This document shows, one piece after another, positions 1 to 11,280 of a DNA stretch of 64,000 bases. The stretch's first letter is position 1. Every line of letters starts with the position of its first letter. Location: NCBI RefSeq assembly GCF_950295315.1, contig NW_026647189.1, forward strand, positions 1 to 64,000. Reading direction: 5' to 3'. The translations under genes were made by a program, and so were the position numbers. The DNA is from Erinaceus europaeus (Eukaryota; Chordata; Mammalia; Eulipotyphla; Erinaceidae). The notes under the pieces were generated by a model. It was not told the origin of the DNA. It did no database searches and saw nothing but the letters and a program-made list of their open reading frames with translations.

Positions 1-304
1 CGAATCCACTGCTTCTGGAGACCATTCCTCACATTTTTGCTGCCTTTGTTGATGCCATTGTTGTTTTATTTTTATTGTTGCCATTGCTGTTGTTGTTGCT
101 GCTGGACAGGGCAGAGAGAAGTCGAGAGAGAAGTGGAAGACATAGAGGGGGAGAGAAAGTATGACACCTGCAGACCTGCTTCACTGCCTGTGAAGCGACT
201 CCCCTAGAGGTGGGGAGCCAGGGGCTTGAACTTTTTTGGATCCTTATGCAGGTCCTTGTGTTTCATGCCATGTGCACTTAACCCATTGCACTGCTACTGC
301 CTAG
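1..304 (-). mobile_element. SINE-A, cut by window start
   Basis: The long SINE-A form is in reverse orientation, ending in a degenerate tRNA-like head (CACTGCTACTGCCTAGC). The partner at 32662-32997 is complete. Confidence 0.85.
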
Positions 305-320
305 CCTCTATTTTCTAGTT

Positions 321-628
321 TTTTTTTTTTTCCTCCAGGGTTATTGCTGGGCTCGGTGCCTGCACCATGAATCCACCGCTCCTGGAGGCCATTTTTCCCC
401 CTTTTTGTCGCCCTAGTTGTTCCAGCCTCGTTGCGGTTATCATTGCCATTGTTGACGTTGCTTTGTTGTTGGATAGGACAGAGAGAAATGGGGAGAGGAG
501 GGGAAGACAGAGAGGGGGAGAGAAAGATAGACACCTGCAGACCTGCTTCACCGCCCATGAAGCGACTCCCCTGCAGGTGGGGAGCCGGGGGCTTGAACCG
601 GGATCCTTACGCCGGTCCCTGCGCTTTG
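321..628 (-). mobile_element. SINE-A, post-duplication insertion
   Basis: A full long-form SINE is flanked by the direct repeat TATTTTCTAGTT (309-320, 629-640). The partner locus near 33000 has the target once and no SINE. It is therefore a clean insertion younger than the duplication. Confidence 0.92.
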
Positions 629-821
629 TATTTTCTAGTTTTAAGGTCTTCCTTGCAAGGATATGGGTATGCTTACATGTTATTTTTATAATGAGTGCTC
701 AATTTAAAAATATAAAATGTCTTAATTTAAAATGAATTTTCAATTTAAAACTCATGCCTGGAGATGAATAATAATTGTATTTATATACTATTTGCACTTG
801 TGTTTCATTTGGCTCTTCCTC

Positions 822-1108
822 TTTTTTTTTGCCTCCAGTGTTATTTCTGGGGCTCAGTGCCTGCACCAGGAAACTACTGCTCCTGCAGGCATTTTTTCTA
901 TTTTATTAGGCAGGGCAGAGAGAAATTGAGAGAGAGGAGGGGGAGATAGAGAGAATGAGAGAAAGATAGATACCCGCAGACCTGCTTTGCTGCTTGTGAA
1001 GCAACCCCTCTGCAGGAGGAGAGCCAGGGGCTTGAACTGGGATCCTAGCGCAGGTCCTTGCACTTTGAACTATGTGCGATTAACCTGGTGAACCACCACC
1101 TGGCCTGG
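822..1108 (-). mobile_element. SINE-A, older subtype
   Basis: A reverse SINE with GCCTCCAGTG start and TGCAGGCATTTT variant. It is shared with 33190-33478, so it predates the duplication. Confidence 0.88.
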
Positions 1109-1827
1109 CCTTTCGTCTTTAACTAAAATTAAAGTATGGTTTTTGTTATGATTGCCACTGTCCAATCAGTAAGGTGGTCCTGACTTTAATCTTGTGATAC
1201 AGCTATTATCACTATCATTCCAATTTACAGTTGAATTTGCAGCTAGAGATATGTTTTTAACTATCAAGACACCGAAGAAATGTGACCACTAGCTAATTAC
1301 AGATTGTGTTTATGTAATTGGCAGAGCTGCTCTTGCTAACACTGAAGTTGATTGCACTCACCTCTTAGACTTTCTATAGATTCTGACTTAGAAAGGTACA
1401 TAAAAACTCTGGTGACTGCTATGTGCCAAGTAGGGATTCATAGGCTTATTAATATTTTCTCAGTAGTGTAAAGCCACCTGTATTCTGAGGCTCATTGGAT
1501 CAGTCAGTCAGATGTGTACCATACTGGTAGGACCTGAAGGTTCACAGATGAGTTGGAGCACAGCACAGCGTGTGCTTGATGACTTAGCTTCCTACCCACC
1601 GCAGCATGTCCTGTCCTGGAGTGAATGGTGCTCTGGCCTGTCCCTGATACAAAATTACAAATTATTACTCTTTGACTCACAGGTTAGTTAGTTTTTGAAA
1701 TCAGTGATTCTATTCAGTGTCAGTGAGGCTGGGGAAGTGACATTCTTACCAGCATTGCTGAGTTGGTTGCAAATTGATGCACACTTTCAGAAGAAAATTT
1801 TCTCAAATGATTATTAAACTGAAAAAA
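1109..1827. other. Unique non-coding DNA
   Basis: There are no repeats and no convincing exon. The first 510 bases are duplicated at 33479-33980; the rest is single copy in the window. Confidence 0.6.
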
Positions 1828-2110
1828 TCACATGGGCTTGGGAGCCGGGCAGTAGCACCCCTGGTTGAGAGCAGACATGACATCTGCAAGGACCCCTGGT
1901 CAGGACTCCAGTCTCCACCTGCGGGAAAAAGCTTTACAAGTGGTGAAGCAGGGCAGGAGATCTATCTATTTCTATCTATCTATCTATCTATCTGTCTATC
2001 TCTATCTCTATATATATCTCCTTTTCTCCCTCAATATCTCTTTCCATACTGATTTTTCTGTCTCTATTGAACAAAGAAGTAAAATATTAATAAAGAGTTG
2101 TAAAAAAAAG
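1828..2110 (+). mobile_element. SINE-B with TATC repeat
   Basis: The head GGGCAGTAGCACCCCTGGTT and a CCACCTGCGGGAAAAAGC box are present. The CT-rich body has expanded into a TATC microsatellite at 1963-2020, before an A-rich tail. Confidence 0.82.
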
Positions 2111-2264
2111 AAAATACATAGACTCTTTGAATAAGAATATACTTTAAAAAACTTGTCCCAAGGAAATCACTGGGCCTTTGCTCCAAAATTCAATACACAG
2201 ATCCTGGTACGTCAGCAAAAAATAGACAAATAAGAAACTGGTTTAAAAAATGTTAAGTTCTGTG

Positions 2265-2425
2265 GACTGGGAGGTGGTGCAGTGGATAAGGCATTGGACT
2301 CTCAAGCATGAGGTCCTAAGTTCAATCCCTGGCAGCACATGTACCAGAGTGATGTCTAGTTCTCGCTCTCTCTCCTATAATTTCTCATTACTCAATAAAT
2401 AAAAGCTGAAAGAAAAATTGTTAAG
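2265..2425 (+). mobile_element. SINE-C
   Basis: The tRNA-like head has both box-like motifs (GGTGGTGCAGTGGATAAGGC and GTTCAATCCC), followed by a CT-rich body and a CAATAAATAAAAG tail. Confidence 0.82.
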
Positions 2426-2454
2426 TTCCAAGTAGATAACTCATAAGCAGAGCA

Positions 2455-2489
2455 CAGAACATAGATGCATAAAGACCCAGGTTCAGTCT

Positions 2490-2542
<53 letters not shown>

Positions 2543-2571
2543 ATAGATGCATAAAGACCCAGGTTCAGTCT

Positions 2572-2605
<34 letters not shown>

Positions 2606-2637
2606 AACATAGATGCATAAAGACCCAGGTTCAGTCT

Positions 2638-2682
<45 letters not shown>
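2455..2682 (+). repeat. Compound minisatellite: unit plus (TG)n, three times
   Basis: A unit of about 33 bases (ACATAGATGCATAAAGACCC, ending TTCAGTCTGG) is followed by a TG run. The pair repeats three times, at 2458, 2541 and 2606. The TG runs differ in length (about 50, 30 and 42 bases), while the units are almost identical. Confidence 0.92.
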
Positions 2683-2696
2683 GAAATAAGTGTATC

Positions 2697-2945
2697 TGGG
2701 GCTGGGTGGTAGCACACCTGTTGGAGCACACATGTTACAATGCTGTAGGACCCGGGTTGAGGTCCCTAACCCCCAGCTTCAGGGGGAAAGCTTTGCAAAA
2801 GGTTTAGCAGGGCTGCAGGTGTCTCTCTGTCTCTCTTGCTCTCTAATTTCCCTTTCCTCTCAATGTCTGGATGTCTCTGTCCAATAAATGAAGATAATAA
2901 ATTTTTAAAAAATAAATATATACACATATATATGTATATATATCT
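2697..2945 (+). mobile_element. SINE-B with TA-rich tail
   Basis: A good SINE-B head and a CAGGTGTCTCTCTG body. The tail TCCAATAAATGAAGATAAT grades into an imperfect TA repeat. Confidence 0.85.
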
Positions 2946-2974
2946 TTTTAAAAAAAACTGAGCGCCACAAAGGA

Positions 2975-3290
2975 AAGACACAAATGGGCTGGGTGAATGG
3001 ATCAACATGCCAACTCCCATGTGTAGAGGAGAAGCAGTTACAGAACACAGAACTCTCAACTTCTGCACCGCAAAAGGAATTCTGGTCCATACTCCCAGAG
3101 GGAGGAGAAATGTTATGGGAAGGTGACTCGAAGATGACTATTTACAGAAGGAATAGGTCAACTCATATCTTTAACCTTGGGAGAACCGCTGCAGTTCCCA
3201 GTGAAGGGACAGAAAAGGAATGGAATTGTACTTCTGTTGTCTCATAATTTTGTAAATCAATATTAAGCCACTAATAAAAACCTTTCAAAA
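2975..3290 (+). mobile_element. PAR retroposon fragment, 3' end
   Basis: PAR is my label for a poly(A)-ended repeat with GAAGCAGTTACAGAA, CCATACTCCCAGAGGG and GGAATTGTA... motifs. This copy has them, plus an older ending TTTTGTAAATCAATATTAA and AATAAAAA. It is ancient relative to other copies. Confidence 0.65.
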
Positions 3291-3294
3291 CGTG

Positions 3295-3530
3295 AATCAT
3301 CTGTGTTCAGGCAGTGGCACTCCCAGTTGAGTGCACATATTGACATGTGCAAGGACCCAGTCTCAAGCCCTTGGCCTCCATCTGCAGGGAAGAAGCTTCA
3401 TGAGCAGTGAAGCCAGGATGCAGGCATGTCTCTGTCTCTCTCCTTCTTTCTCCCCAACCCCTGTCAGTTTCTTTCTGTCCTGTCAAATATGAAGGAAACA
3501 AAAACCAAAAAAAGAAAAGGGAAGGAAAAA
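3295..3530 (+). mobile_element. SINE-B
   Basis: The head is diverged (GGCAGTGGCACTCCCAGTT), followed by GTGCAAGGACCCAG, a CT-rich body and an AAAAGAAAAGG tail. Confidence 0.8.
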
Positions 3531-4955
3531 TAAATGGTCACTAGGGTCAGTGGATTCATCGTGGAAGTACCTCACCCCAAATAATAACCCTGGTGGAAAA
3601 AGAAAATCTGAAAATGGTAGAATTTTCTATTCAGTTATCAAAATAATGTAGTAGCATAATTTTGTAAGTTTGGAAATAGATTAAAGATGCCATCTTAAGC
3701 AACAAAAGCAAATTAATATGTAACATATGATGGATTCCTTGTGCAGGCACCAATCCCCAGCAATAACCCTGGTTTTGAAAGCAAACAATAACAACAACAA
3801 CAAAACTGAAAGTAATGATGTTGAGATAAAGAAGTTAAAAGAATCTTTAAATCTATAGCAAACAGGTAAACAGTGACAAGTCAGCCCACATATCCTTGTA
3901 GACACTATATAGAAGCCAGTGTGCAGACATCAGAAAAAACAACAGTGCTGTTGGGGGATGGTCTAGACATGAATTGCAGTAGATAATGAAAAATAAAATT
4001 GTTTCTAGAATGTAATTAGTAGTCTTTTTAGTTACATAGACTTTCCTCTCATTGTACACATTCTAGTGTTAATGAATCTAGTTTCCTTGATACTTGATTA
4101 AAACCAAGGGCGAAAGACAGTGATAATGAGGAACAATAAATAACTTCCAAAAAGCCCCCAGGGTTCACTCACTCACCATCTGGGTGGCCAGTCTCAGTGA
4201 AGATTCATGTGAACACCATACCTCTGGACCTGTACGGAGACTTTGCATGAAGTCTTGGAAGAGTGTCTGTCACACTCATGCTTAATGTACCCAAGTGTGG
4301 ATTAACTAGGGGACAGGTGACCCTTTCAAATCACATGTAGGAACAACTCCAAATTCAGTTAAACTCGGTCCTCTTGCTTGTCTCCAAGACATCCACGGAG
4401 CACCCCCTGGTCTCTTCCCTGGCTGGCGAGTTTTTTCACCCGCCTGTTGCTGCTTCTGCTGTTCAGACCTCTTTTAATGTGGATTTCCATGTTCACTACA
4501 GGCTGTGTTGCAGAATAGACTCAGTGCCCTGTTTTTTTTTATTTAAGTTTCAGGTGATCTTCAAGGGTTTTATTCAACAACTTCTTCTTTGGGACACCAT
4601 CTTTGAAGTTTCTGAGTTTTCCTTCTGCTTTGATCTGATAAACTAGGCCTTGAAGACTGACTGCTCAGCCTCCTTAAATGTTCCTGCTATGCACTGTTTC
4701 CTCCTGGTGGAGGCCTCGGTGCTGTTGCCTGACAGTCCTTTTCATCAGCTCAACTCCCAGAACTTGCTGCACCACCTGGTTTGAATGGGAACATTCCTCG
4801 TCCTCATCTATTTTCCAGGAAGTTTTGCTGGTCCAAGAGTTTTAGTTTCCTCTTCCTCTCCTTTTGTTTGGCAGGGTGGGGAGGACCTCAGGCTTCTAGC
4901 GTGTCTCATCACTCTGGCTGGTGTTGCCCATTCATATAGAGATAGACTGAAACAC
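3531..4955. other. Unique non-coding DNA
   Basis: The left part includes the segment shared with 34.7-35.7 kb. The remainder (4063-4955) has no recognisable exon. A 90-codon frame at 4374 lacks splice or homology support. Confidence 0.55.
3696..4062 (+). repeat. Duplicated segment A, second part
   Basis: This matches 34750-34860 and 35478-35745 (GCAAATTAATATGTAA, then AATCTTTAAATCTRTAGCAAACAGG). In the partner, two SINE-A elements separate the halves. The 2 kb between 1617 and 3696 has no partner. Confidence 0.85.
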
Positions 4956-4959
4956 CACT

Positions 4960-5160
4960 GCTGGGGCCAGATGGTGGCACATGTTACAGTGTGCAAGGAC
5001 CCGGTGTCAAGCCACCAGGCCCCATCTGCAGGGTTGGGGGACAAGCTTCACCAGTGGTGAAGCAGGGCTGCAGGTGTCTCTCTGTCTCTCTCCCTCTGTA
5101 TCTCCCCCTTTCAATTTCTGGCTATTTATATCCAACAAATAAAGATGAAAGAAAGGAAGA
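4960..5160 (+). mobile_element. SINE-B
   Basis: The head GGGGCCAGATGGTGGCACA lacks the usual CCTGGTTGAG segment. The tail is TCCAACAAATAAAGATGAAAG. Confidence 0.85.
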
Positions 5161-5162
5161 AT

Positions 5163-5469
5163 GAGGGACCTGGGTGGTGGCACCACGGGTTAAGAGCACA
5201 AGGGACGAAGTGCAAGGACTGGCATAAGGCTCCAGGTTCCAGCACCGGGCTCCTCACCTGCAGGGGGTTCGCTTGATAGGCGGTGAATTAGGTCTACAGG
5301 TGTCTTTCTTTCTCTTCCATCTCTGTCTCCCCCTCTTCTCTGGATCTCTCTCTGACTTTACCAACATAAATAACAATAGAGAGAGAGGTAGAGAGAGGGT
5401 GAAAGGGAGAAAGGAAGGAAGGAATAAAGAAAGAGAAAGAAAGAAAGAAAGAAAGAAAGAAAGGAAGGA

Positions 5470-5513
<44 letters not shown>

Positions 5514-5515
5514 CC
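5163..5515 (+). mobile_element. SINE-A with (GAAA)n
   Basis: The SINE-A head and CACCTGCAGGGGGTTCGCTT box are present. After ACATAAATAACAATAG the tail becomes a GAGA/GAAA/GGAA tract at about 5380-5512. Confidence 0.85.
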
Positions 5516-5634
5516 ACTCTCTGAAACTTGCTCTGGCGCTGTGGTACCTCACTACATGGTACTAGAACGTGAATCTGGACCACGTGCATTGCAAGGTTCT
5601 TGTCCTGCCTGATGGACAACATCTCCAGTCCTCT

Positions 5635-7135
5635 TTCTTAACTTTTTATTTCATTTTTATCTGATTCTTTTGTTTTTAAATTTTATGATTAGTTTGTAAA
5701 AGTCCAGTGTATACTGCCATCTCACACCCACCACCAGAGTCCTGAATCCCAAACACTCCAATACCCAGAAATGACCGCTAGAGTTCTCACAAGTCTTACA
5801 CTTTGCTTGATTCTGTTTTGTTTTTTCAAGTTCATATGCTTCAGTTCTCTATATCCCACATGAGTGAAACCATCTGAGAGTTGTCTTTAATGCCTTTATT
5901 TATATCTAGAAACAAAATCATCTTCAGTTCTATCCATTTTGTCCTGAAAGACACAATACCATCTTTTTGATTGCTGAGTAGTATTCCACTGAATATATAT
6001 CCCATAACTTCTTTAGCCAGTCTTCTGATGATGGGCATTTAGGCTGCTTCCACTCTTTCACTATTGTGAATAATGCAGCTATGAACATTAGAGTGTCTAT
6101 GTCCCTTCACATTAGTGTTTGAGTGTACTTTGGATACATGCCTGTATGGAGTTATGGGATACATGTATTGCATGGAATATTACTGTGCATTCAACAATAT
6201 GATTACATACAAAACTTTTAGACAATTTGTTCAATTTTCTTGAAATATGCCACTGAGTCTTGATAGGGGTTGCATTGTAATTGTAGATTAGTTTTGGTAG
6301 AAAGACCATTTAATATTGTTTATTCTTCCAATCCAGGGACAAGGAATGTTTTTCAATTCTTGTGTGTCTTTCTCTATTTCTTTTAACAGTGCCCTATAGT
6401 TTTCCTTTATGTGTTTGTGTGGTTTATTTTTTTAACCTCCTTTGTGAGACCATCTCAAGGAATTTTATGTTTTTGGTTTTGATTGTAAATGTACTTGAGT
6501 CTTTTATTTTACTCTCTTCTAACTTTTTTGTATACAGAAATGCCACAGACTTATGAGTATTGACTTTATATCCTGTTACTTTATGAAATTTATTAAATAC
6601 TTCAGTAGTTTGTCCGTAGAGCCTTGAGGTTCTCCAGATATGTTATCAGTCATTAGCAAATAGTGCTAGTTTGATTTTTCTTTCTAATTTGCATATATTT
6701 GATATTTCTTTCTTATCTGGTTGCAGTGATGAGGACCTCAGTGACTGTAGTGAATAACAGTGGAGGTAGTGGACATCCTTATATGGTTTTCCCCATTGAG
6801 AATGATGTTAACTGTGGGTTTGTCTTAATGGTGTTTACTAGGTTGAGTAAATGTCCTTCTTTTCTCAATTTCTGGAGTGTCTTTATTATAAATGGCTAAT
6901 GGGTCATGTCAAATTATTTTTCACCATTAGTTGATATGACAGTGTGATTTTTTTCTTTTCCTTCTCTCTTCTCTCTCTCTCTTTCTGGTATGATAGATTT
7001 TATTGATTGGCTTTCAGATATTGTTCCATTCCTGTTTCTCAGGGATGAATCCCACTTGTACTTGGTGAATTATTTTCTTGACATGTTAGACTCGTTTTTC
7101 AGTGTTTTTTTAAAAAACAAATTGATTGTAATTTC
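5635..7135 (-). mobile_element. L1 ORF2 to 3' end fragment
   Basis: Read in reverse, this runs from the reverse-transcriptase region (near 6700-7100) to the C-terminal end with GAGTAGTATTCCACTG (near 5980) and the 3' UTR at 5660-5800. The order and orientation are those of one old L1 copy. No reading frame is open throughout. Confidence 0.8.
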
Positions 7136-7139
7136 TTTT

Positions 7140-7492
7140 TTATTATTATTTCAATGCATTTATTTATAAAATCGAAACACTGTTACAAACACTGGTATAT
7201 TTATGGAATGGAGGAAATGATTTTCTAAGGAGAATAAAAAAGAACTGCACCAGGAAAGGCAAAATTACCGAGTAACACATCAAATTCATGCATTTCCTTT
7301 TAAGTTGCACATCACCTGTTGCCTATTTGGCTGTTGGCCAAGACTAAGGTTGTTCAGTTTAGGAATTTTTTCCCCCCATTGCTAAGAGAGGAGCTGCCGC
7401 TGGAGGGCACTTAGCACTTTTTTAATTGTTTGACCATTAAAAAAATACCAGAGCCTAGTTTCCTTGCCTTTCTTTTAGAGAGAAGACTTTTT
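7140..7492. repeat. Dispersed sequence shared with 31737-31900
   Basis: The part from 7330 (GGCTGTTGGCCAAGACTAA) to the following SINE is nearly identical to 31740 onward, including the GGAGCTGCCGCTGGAGGGCA segment. The nature of the shared unit is unknown. Confidence 0.7.
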
Positions 7493-7566
7493 CCTCCTCC
7501 AGGGTTATTGCTGGGCTCAGTGCCTGCACCATGAATCCAACGCTCCTGGAGGCCATTTTTTCCCCC
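7493..7566 (-). mobile_element. SINE-A trailer fragment
   Basis: Only the 3' trailer (CTCCAGGGTTATTGCTGGG to the CCTGGAGGCC box) is kept. The full form is at 31905-32210 in the related locus. Sequence to 7870 is unrecognised. Confidence 0.8.
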
Positions 7567-7870
7567 TATAGGCTTCCCACACCTTGGAACACCCTTCAAA
7601 GAGCAGGGAAAGATTTTGTCAGAACAGAGGAGGTAAAAATGAACTCCCAGCCTCCACACCTGCAGAAAGTCAGGAAGCCCTGACCCATGACACCCAGGTG
7701 CAAAACTGGTCAGAGTTACCAAGCACCCAATCTGAAAGTATGGGGCATATTGGGGAGTAAAAGAGATAAAACCCTGTCCTGGAAAACTAAACAGAGGAGG
7801 AAGAATTGATTCAAAGGTATTTAAAGATAGAGCATGAGAGAAGTGTGTACATGCAAGAACTGGTCCTCAA

Positions 7871-7955
7871 GAAAAGGAGGTGGCTCAGTGACAGAGCACA
7901 GGACTTGCCTGGGTAAAGTCCAGAGTTTGATCCTTAAATCTGTCATATAACTGAG
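7871..7955 (+). mobile_element. SINE-C head fragment
   Basis: GGAGGTGGCTCAGTGACAGA and GAGTTTGATCC mark the two promoter boxes of a short tRNA-derived copy. Confidence 0.65.
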
Positions 7956-7964
7956 TAATTATTT

Positions 7965-8352
7965 TTAAAGTCCAGGTGGTGGAGCACATGTTATAATTCA
8001 CAAGGACCCAGGTTCAAGCCCCCAGTCTCCACCTGCAGAGGGGAAGTTGCATGAGCATTGAAGTAGGTGTGCAGGTATCTTCTGTCTCTCTCCTTCTCTG
8101 TCTCCCCACTACCTCCCCAATTTTCTTTTTTTTTTCTCACCTGACCGCACCTGGCCTGGCAGCCCCGCGCAGGGCCACGACAACCTGTCCAGGTCCCCCC
8201 GCCACAGCGCCCCTTCCCCGGGAGCCGGTGCCACCCATCGCAGCCTGGCCAGCGCGGCTGCCGCCCCCACGCCCCACCCTGGTGCCTCAGGCCCGCTCAC
8301 CTCGACCCGGCCCTACCTCCCCATTTTTCTTTGTCCTGTCAAAAAAATAAAT
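7965..8352 (+). mobile_element. SINE-B interrupted by a GC-rich insert
   Basis: The SINE-B head lies at 7970 and the tail at 8335 (TCAAAAAAATAAATG). The body is split at CTACCTCCCCA by the insertion at 8120-8312. Confidence 0.85.
8120..8312 (-). mobile_element. GC-rich retrocopy of unknown source
   Basis: A 193-base insert with an 11-base target duplication, CTACCTCCCCA (8109-8119, 8313-8323). T-richness at 8120-8136 is an oligo(A) tail on the minus strand. Read in reverse it is about 75% G+C or more and ends GGTCAGGTGAG before the A tract. No parent gene was recognised. Confidence 0.8.
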
Positions 8353-8439
8353 GAAATCAAAACCCAAAAACGAAATCTTAAAAAAAAGTACAAATAAGCC
8401 TTTAAAGCAGGAGGAGGAGAAGGAGAAGGAGAAGAAAAG

Positions 8440-8590
8440 AACTGTGGGGCCCTGGAAGTGGCACAGTGGCTAGTAAGGTGCTAGGCTCTGAATCAGGAGA
8501 TCCCAGGCTCGGTCTCCAACATTGCTTGTGAGAGAGTGATGTTCTGGCTCTCTCTGCCCCATCCCTCTCATTAATAAATAAATGTTTAAA
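8440..8590 (+). mobile_element. SINE-C
   Basis: The head AAGTGGCACAGTGGCTAGTA and GGTCTCCAAC box are followed by GTGAGAGAGTGATGTTCTGG and ATTAATAAATAAATG. Confidence 0.85.
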
Positions 8591-8599
8591 AAGAATAAA

Positions 8600-9000
8600 A
8601 GCAAGAACTGGGCCTGAGCTCACTTCTGCTGACAAAACAGAGGGTGGGGGATTTTTTTAAATTTCTTAATTGGGGGATTAATTTTTACATTCAACAGAAC
8701 AAAACGATAAGGGGATTCAATTTGGGGCTAAAAGGAGGTCCTTAGTCATCTGTGCTTGCTCATGAGCTTTACCTAAAGGCAATGGGCCCATTCTTATATC
8801 TTTGAGACAGGAGGCAATTTCTTATATCTTTGAGACAGTTTAGGGGAAGGGGCCCACAGCTGTAGGCTCCCTCCTTCCTGGGGAGACTGCAAGATAGGGT
8901 TGCTGTCTCTTCTGATGCTTACATTTAAAAGTGGTCCTTGTGTAAGATGTTTCCTGGGTTGTAAGCTGACAAGAGAATTTAATTCTGTAAATGCTTGTGT
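8600..9000. other. Unique DNA with a small L1 3' UTR piece
   Basis: 8655-8720 (TTCTTAATTGGGGGATTAAT..ACATTCAACAG) matches the reverse of the L1 3' UTR also seen near 46355. The rest is unrecognised. Confidence 0.55.
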
Positions 9001-9024
9001 GTTTGTGTGTGTGGGTGTGTGTGT

Positions 9025-9056
<32 letters not shown>

Positions 9057-9178
9057 AAGAGCGAGAGAGAGAGATACAGCAAAGCACCACTGTAGCCTTT
9101 GTGATGCTTGAGATCAAACTCGGGCAGGACCCCATGCTTGAGAGTCAGCTCTCTACCCACTGAATCACATCCCTAGCC
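9001..9178 (-). mobile_element. SINE-C with TG/GA microsatellite
   Basis: A TG run then a GA run at 9001-9075 leads into a reverse SINE-C (GAGATCAAACTCGGG..CTCTACCCACTGAATCAC). Confidence 0.8.
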
Positions 9179-9214
9179 AAAAATAATAAGAAATCTTTTA
9201 AAAAATAAAGAAAA

Positions 9215-9375
9215 CTGGGGTTACAGTAAAATACTTTCTGCAAAATACTTTCATGCCAGAAACTCTGAGGTATTATGCTTAATCCCCAGCACCATTATCA
9301 GACAGAGCTGAGTAGTGCTCTGTTCTATATGTGTATATCATTCTGCATCTCTCTCATTAAAATAAATAAAATATC
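9215..9375 (+). mobile_element. SINE-C
   Basis: TTAATCCCCAGCACCATTAT, a GCTGAGTAGTGCTCTG stretch and the tail CTCATTAAAATAAATAAAAT. Confidence 0.8.
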
Positions 9376-9384
9376 TTAGAAAGA

Positions 9385-9680
9385 AAGAGGAAAAAGAAAG
9401 TAGAATTTCCTTTTTGTAGAATTGCCCTTGTTGTTTATCATTGTTATAATTGTTGTTGTCAGTGCTGTCATTGTTGTTGTTGGATAGGACAGAGAAATCT
9501 TGAGAGTAGGGGAAGACAGAGAGGGGGAGAGAAAGACAGACACCTGCAGACCTTCGTAACTGCCTGTGATGCGACTCCCCTGCAGGTGGGGAGCCAGGGG
9601 CTCGAACCCGGATCCCTGCAGCGGGATCCTTGAGCTTCGTGCCATATGGGCTTAACCTGCTGCATGACTGCACGGCCCCC
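9385..9680 (-). mobile_element. SINE-A
   Basis: A near-complete reverse copy, with GGGGCTCGAACCCGGATCC and a degenerate head ending CATGACTGCACGGCCCCC. Confidence 0.88.
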
Positions 9681-11169
9681 TATATTTTCAGTCTTTCTGT
9701 CCTGTGTTGTGGCCCACTCACAAATGCATCACAGCCAGATTATAAGCACAAACTACAAGCAGTGCAGGGGCTAAAATCTGGATATTCCCCATTGGTGACT
9801 GTGGTGACTGCGAGGCCGACCTCAGCCTCTGTGGCCAACTTCAGGGTCCTTAATGGCCCCCAGCTGAGGCCAGACCTTCAGCTTTTGCACAGGACCGGCC
9901 TGCAGCTCCTGACATCACCTTGTGCTTCCTGGCTTCCGGCAGGTTCAAAGCTCCTGGGCTTCCTGAAATAAATCCCTTTAGAGAAAATCCTGTAGACTTT
10001 GCACTAAAATATCATTATTCCTACTATGCGGGAAGAACTCACTTGATAAAATGCAGGGCGCTGGGTGGAGCTGGGCCCTTCTGCTAGTGAGGGTGATGGA
10101 GGACAAAAGCCCTCACCCTTGGACTGCTCCTTGGGCCCAGAGCAGAGTCCCCAATGCCCTTCCTGTGGGTCACACACCCAACTCTTGTTCATCCTCACCC
10201 TGTGACAACCTTTCCCTCCATTCACAGCCCGGAGTGACTGCGCCAGCAGGGCCTGGGACAGAAGTGCAGAGGCAGCTAGGCCTGCACAGCGCTGGGAGAT
10301 GCGAGCCCAGAGAAGAGGCTGCAGACAGGTAGGCGGACATGGTTCTCCTGCCCGGGAGAGCCCACCTGGCTCTGTCCAGTTTGCTGATGTGGCGGTGCTC
10401 CTTCACGCACTTGATATGCATTTTCCTAGTACTCCGCCTGTGGCCGACCAGACCAGTGAGGTCAGTGAACCTGCTGGAAGCCTGCGGTATCTGGTGTTTT
10501 CCCAGATGTGACCCCAGGAAGGCATGGCCTCAGTCTGCTGGGGGAGGAAGCCACTTGGTCAAGTGGCAGATGTTGTGGAAAGCAGAAAGCTTAGTACTTG
10601 AGGAGAAAAGCTTCTGGCAGCGGGTTCCTTTTTGGCGGCAGGAGCACTGAGCTGGATGGTTAAGGACTGAGGTGGATTTGGGCAGTTGGGCGAGAACTAT
10701 CTTTGAGAGTTGCAGGCAGCAGATGCAGAGGCAGCACAGCATGAAACTGGAGGGTGTGAGAAGAAACAACTGACATCCCCAGGGCAGTGTGAAGGGGTTG
10801 GCTGAAAGGGGGTTTGTCCTTGTTTCTGGGCGGTGGCTCAGCAGGAAGAGCCCCGGGCTTGCCTTTGTGACACTGAACTTGGATGTGCCAGGTCTTGGCT
10901 TCTGTGCCAGCACTGCTTGTGTGAGAGATGGGTGTTGTTTGCTGGTGCCTTTCTCCTTAAGTGCATGTCTTTTTCTAAGTTTCCTTTTCTTGCACCTTCT
11001 ATTATTTGCCCATAAGAGAAACCATTTCAAAGTCCTGGTAGAATCATTGGGACCACTTAGAAACAAGTCATTTTTCAGGAATCAAAGAGATACTTCCAGA
11101 TGTTGAGTTCAACTATGGGTCACCAACTCCAATTTGATCACTGTACTCTCCCAGCGTGCATACACACTC
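9681..11169. other. Unique DNA, no gene recognised
   Basis: It is moderately GC-rich, with several frames of 70-180 codons on both strands (the longest is 10530-11066, minus). None shows a domain, and they overlap each other. A decayed tRNA-like head (GGGCGGTGGCTCAGCAGGAA) lies near 10830. Confidence 0.5.
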
Positions 11170-11280
11170 TCACTCTCATGCCTTCCCTCCCTCCCTTACT
11201 CCCTCTCTCCTTTCTTTCTTTCTCTCTCTCTCTCTCAAACACACCCATATACTCTCTCTCAAACACACACATACTCTCTC

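Larger units (their letters stand above)
1..1617 (+). repeat. Duplicated segment A (partner 32697-33980)
   Basis: The unique flank and two SINE-A elements match 32697-33980 closely, including the repeat-free part at 1110-1617 (AAAGCCACCTGTATTCT..). The match stops at GCAGCATGTCCTG. Segment A has an extra SINE at 321-628. Confidence 0.88.

Noticed and set aside
367..735. Many 60-120-codon frames with CRCLSFSPPLCLP or GERRGRQRGGEKDRHLQTC
   Set aside because: They are translations of SINE-A bodies on either strand and recur wherever a SINE lies.
2455..2682. CRISPR-like pattern of repeated units
   Set aside because: The 'spacers' are TG runs and the host is a mammal. It is a compound microsatellite.
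10530..11066. 178-codon minus-strand frame
   Set aside because: It has no recognised domain, overlaps a 105-codon plus-strand frame, and lacks splice or codon-bias support visible by eye.
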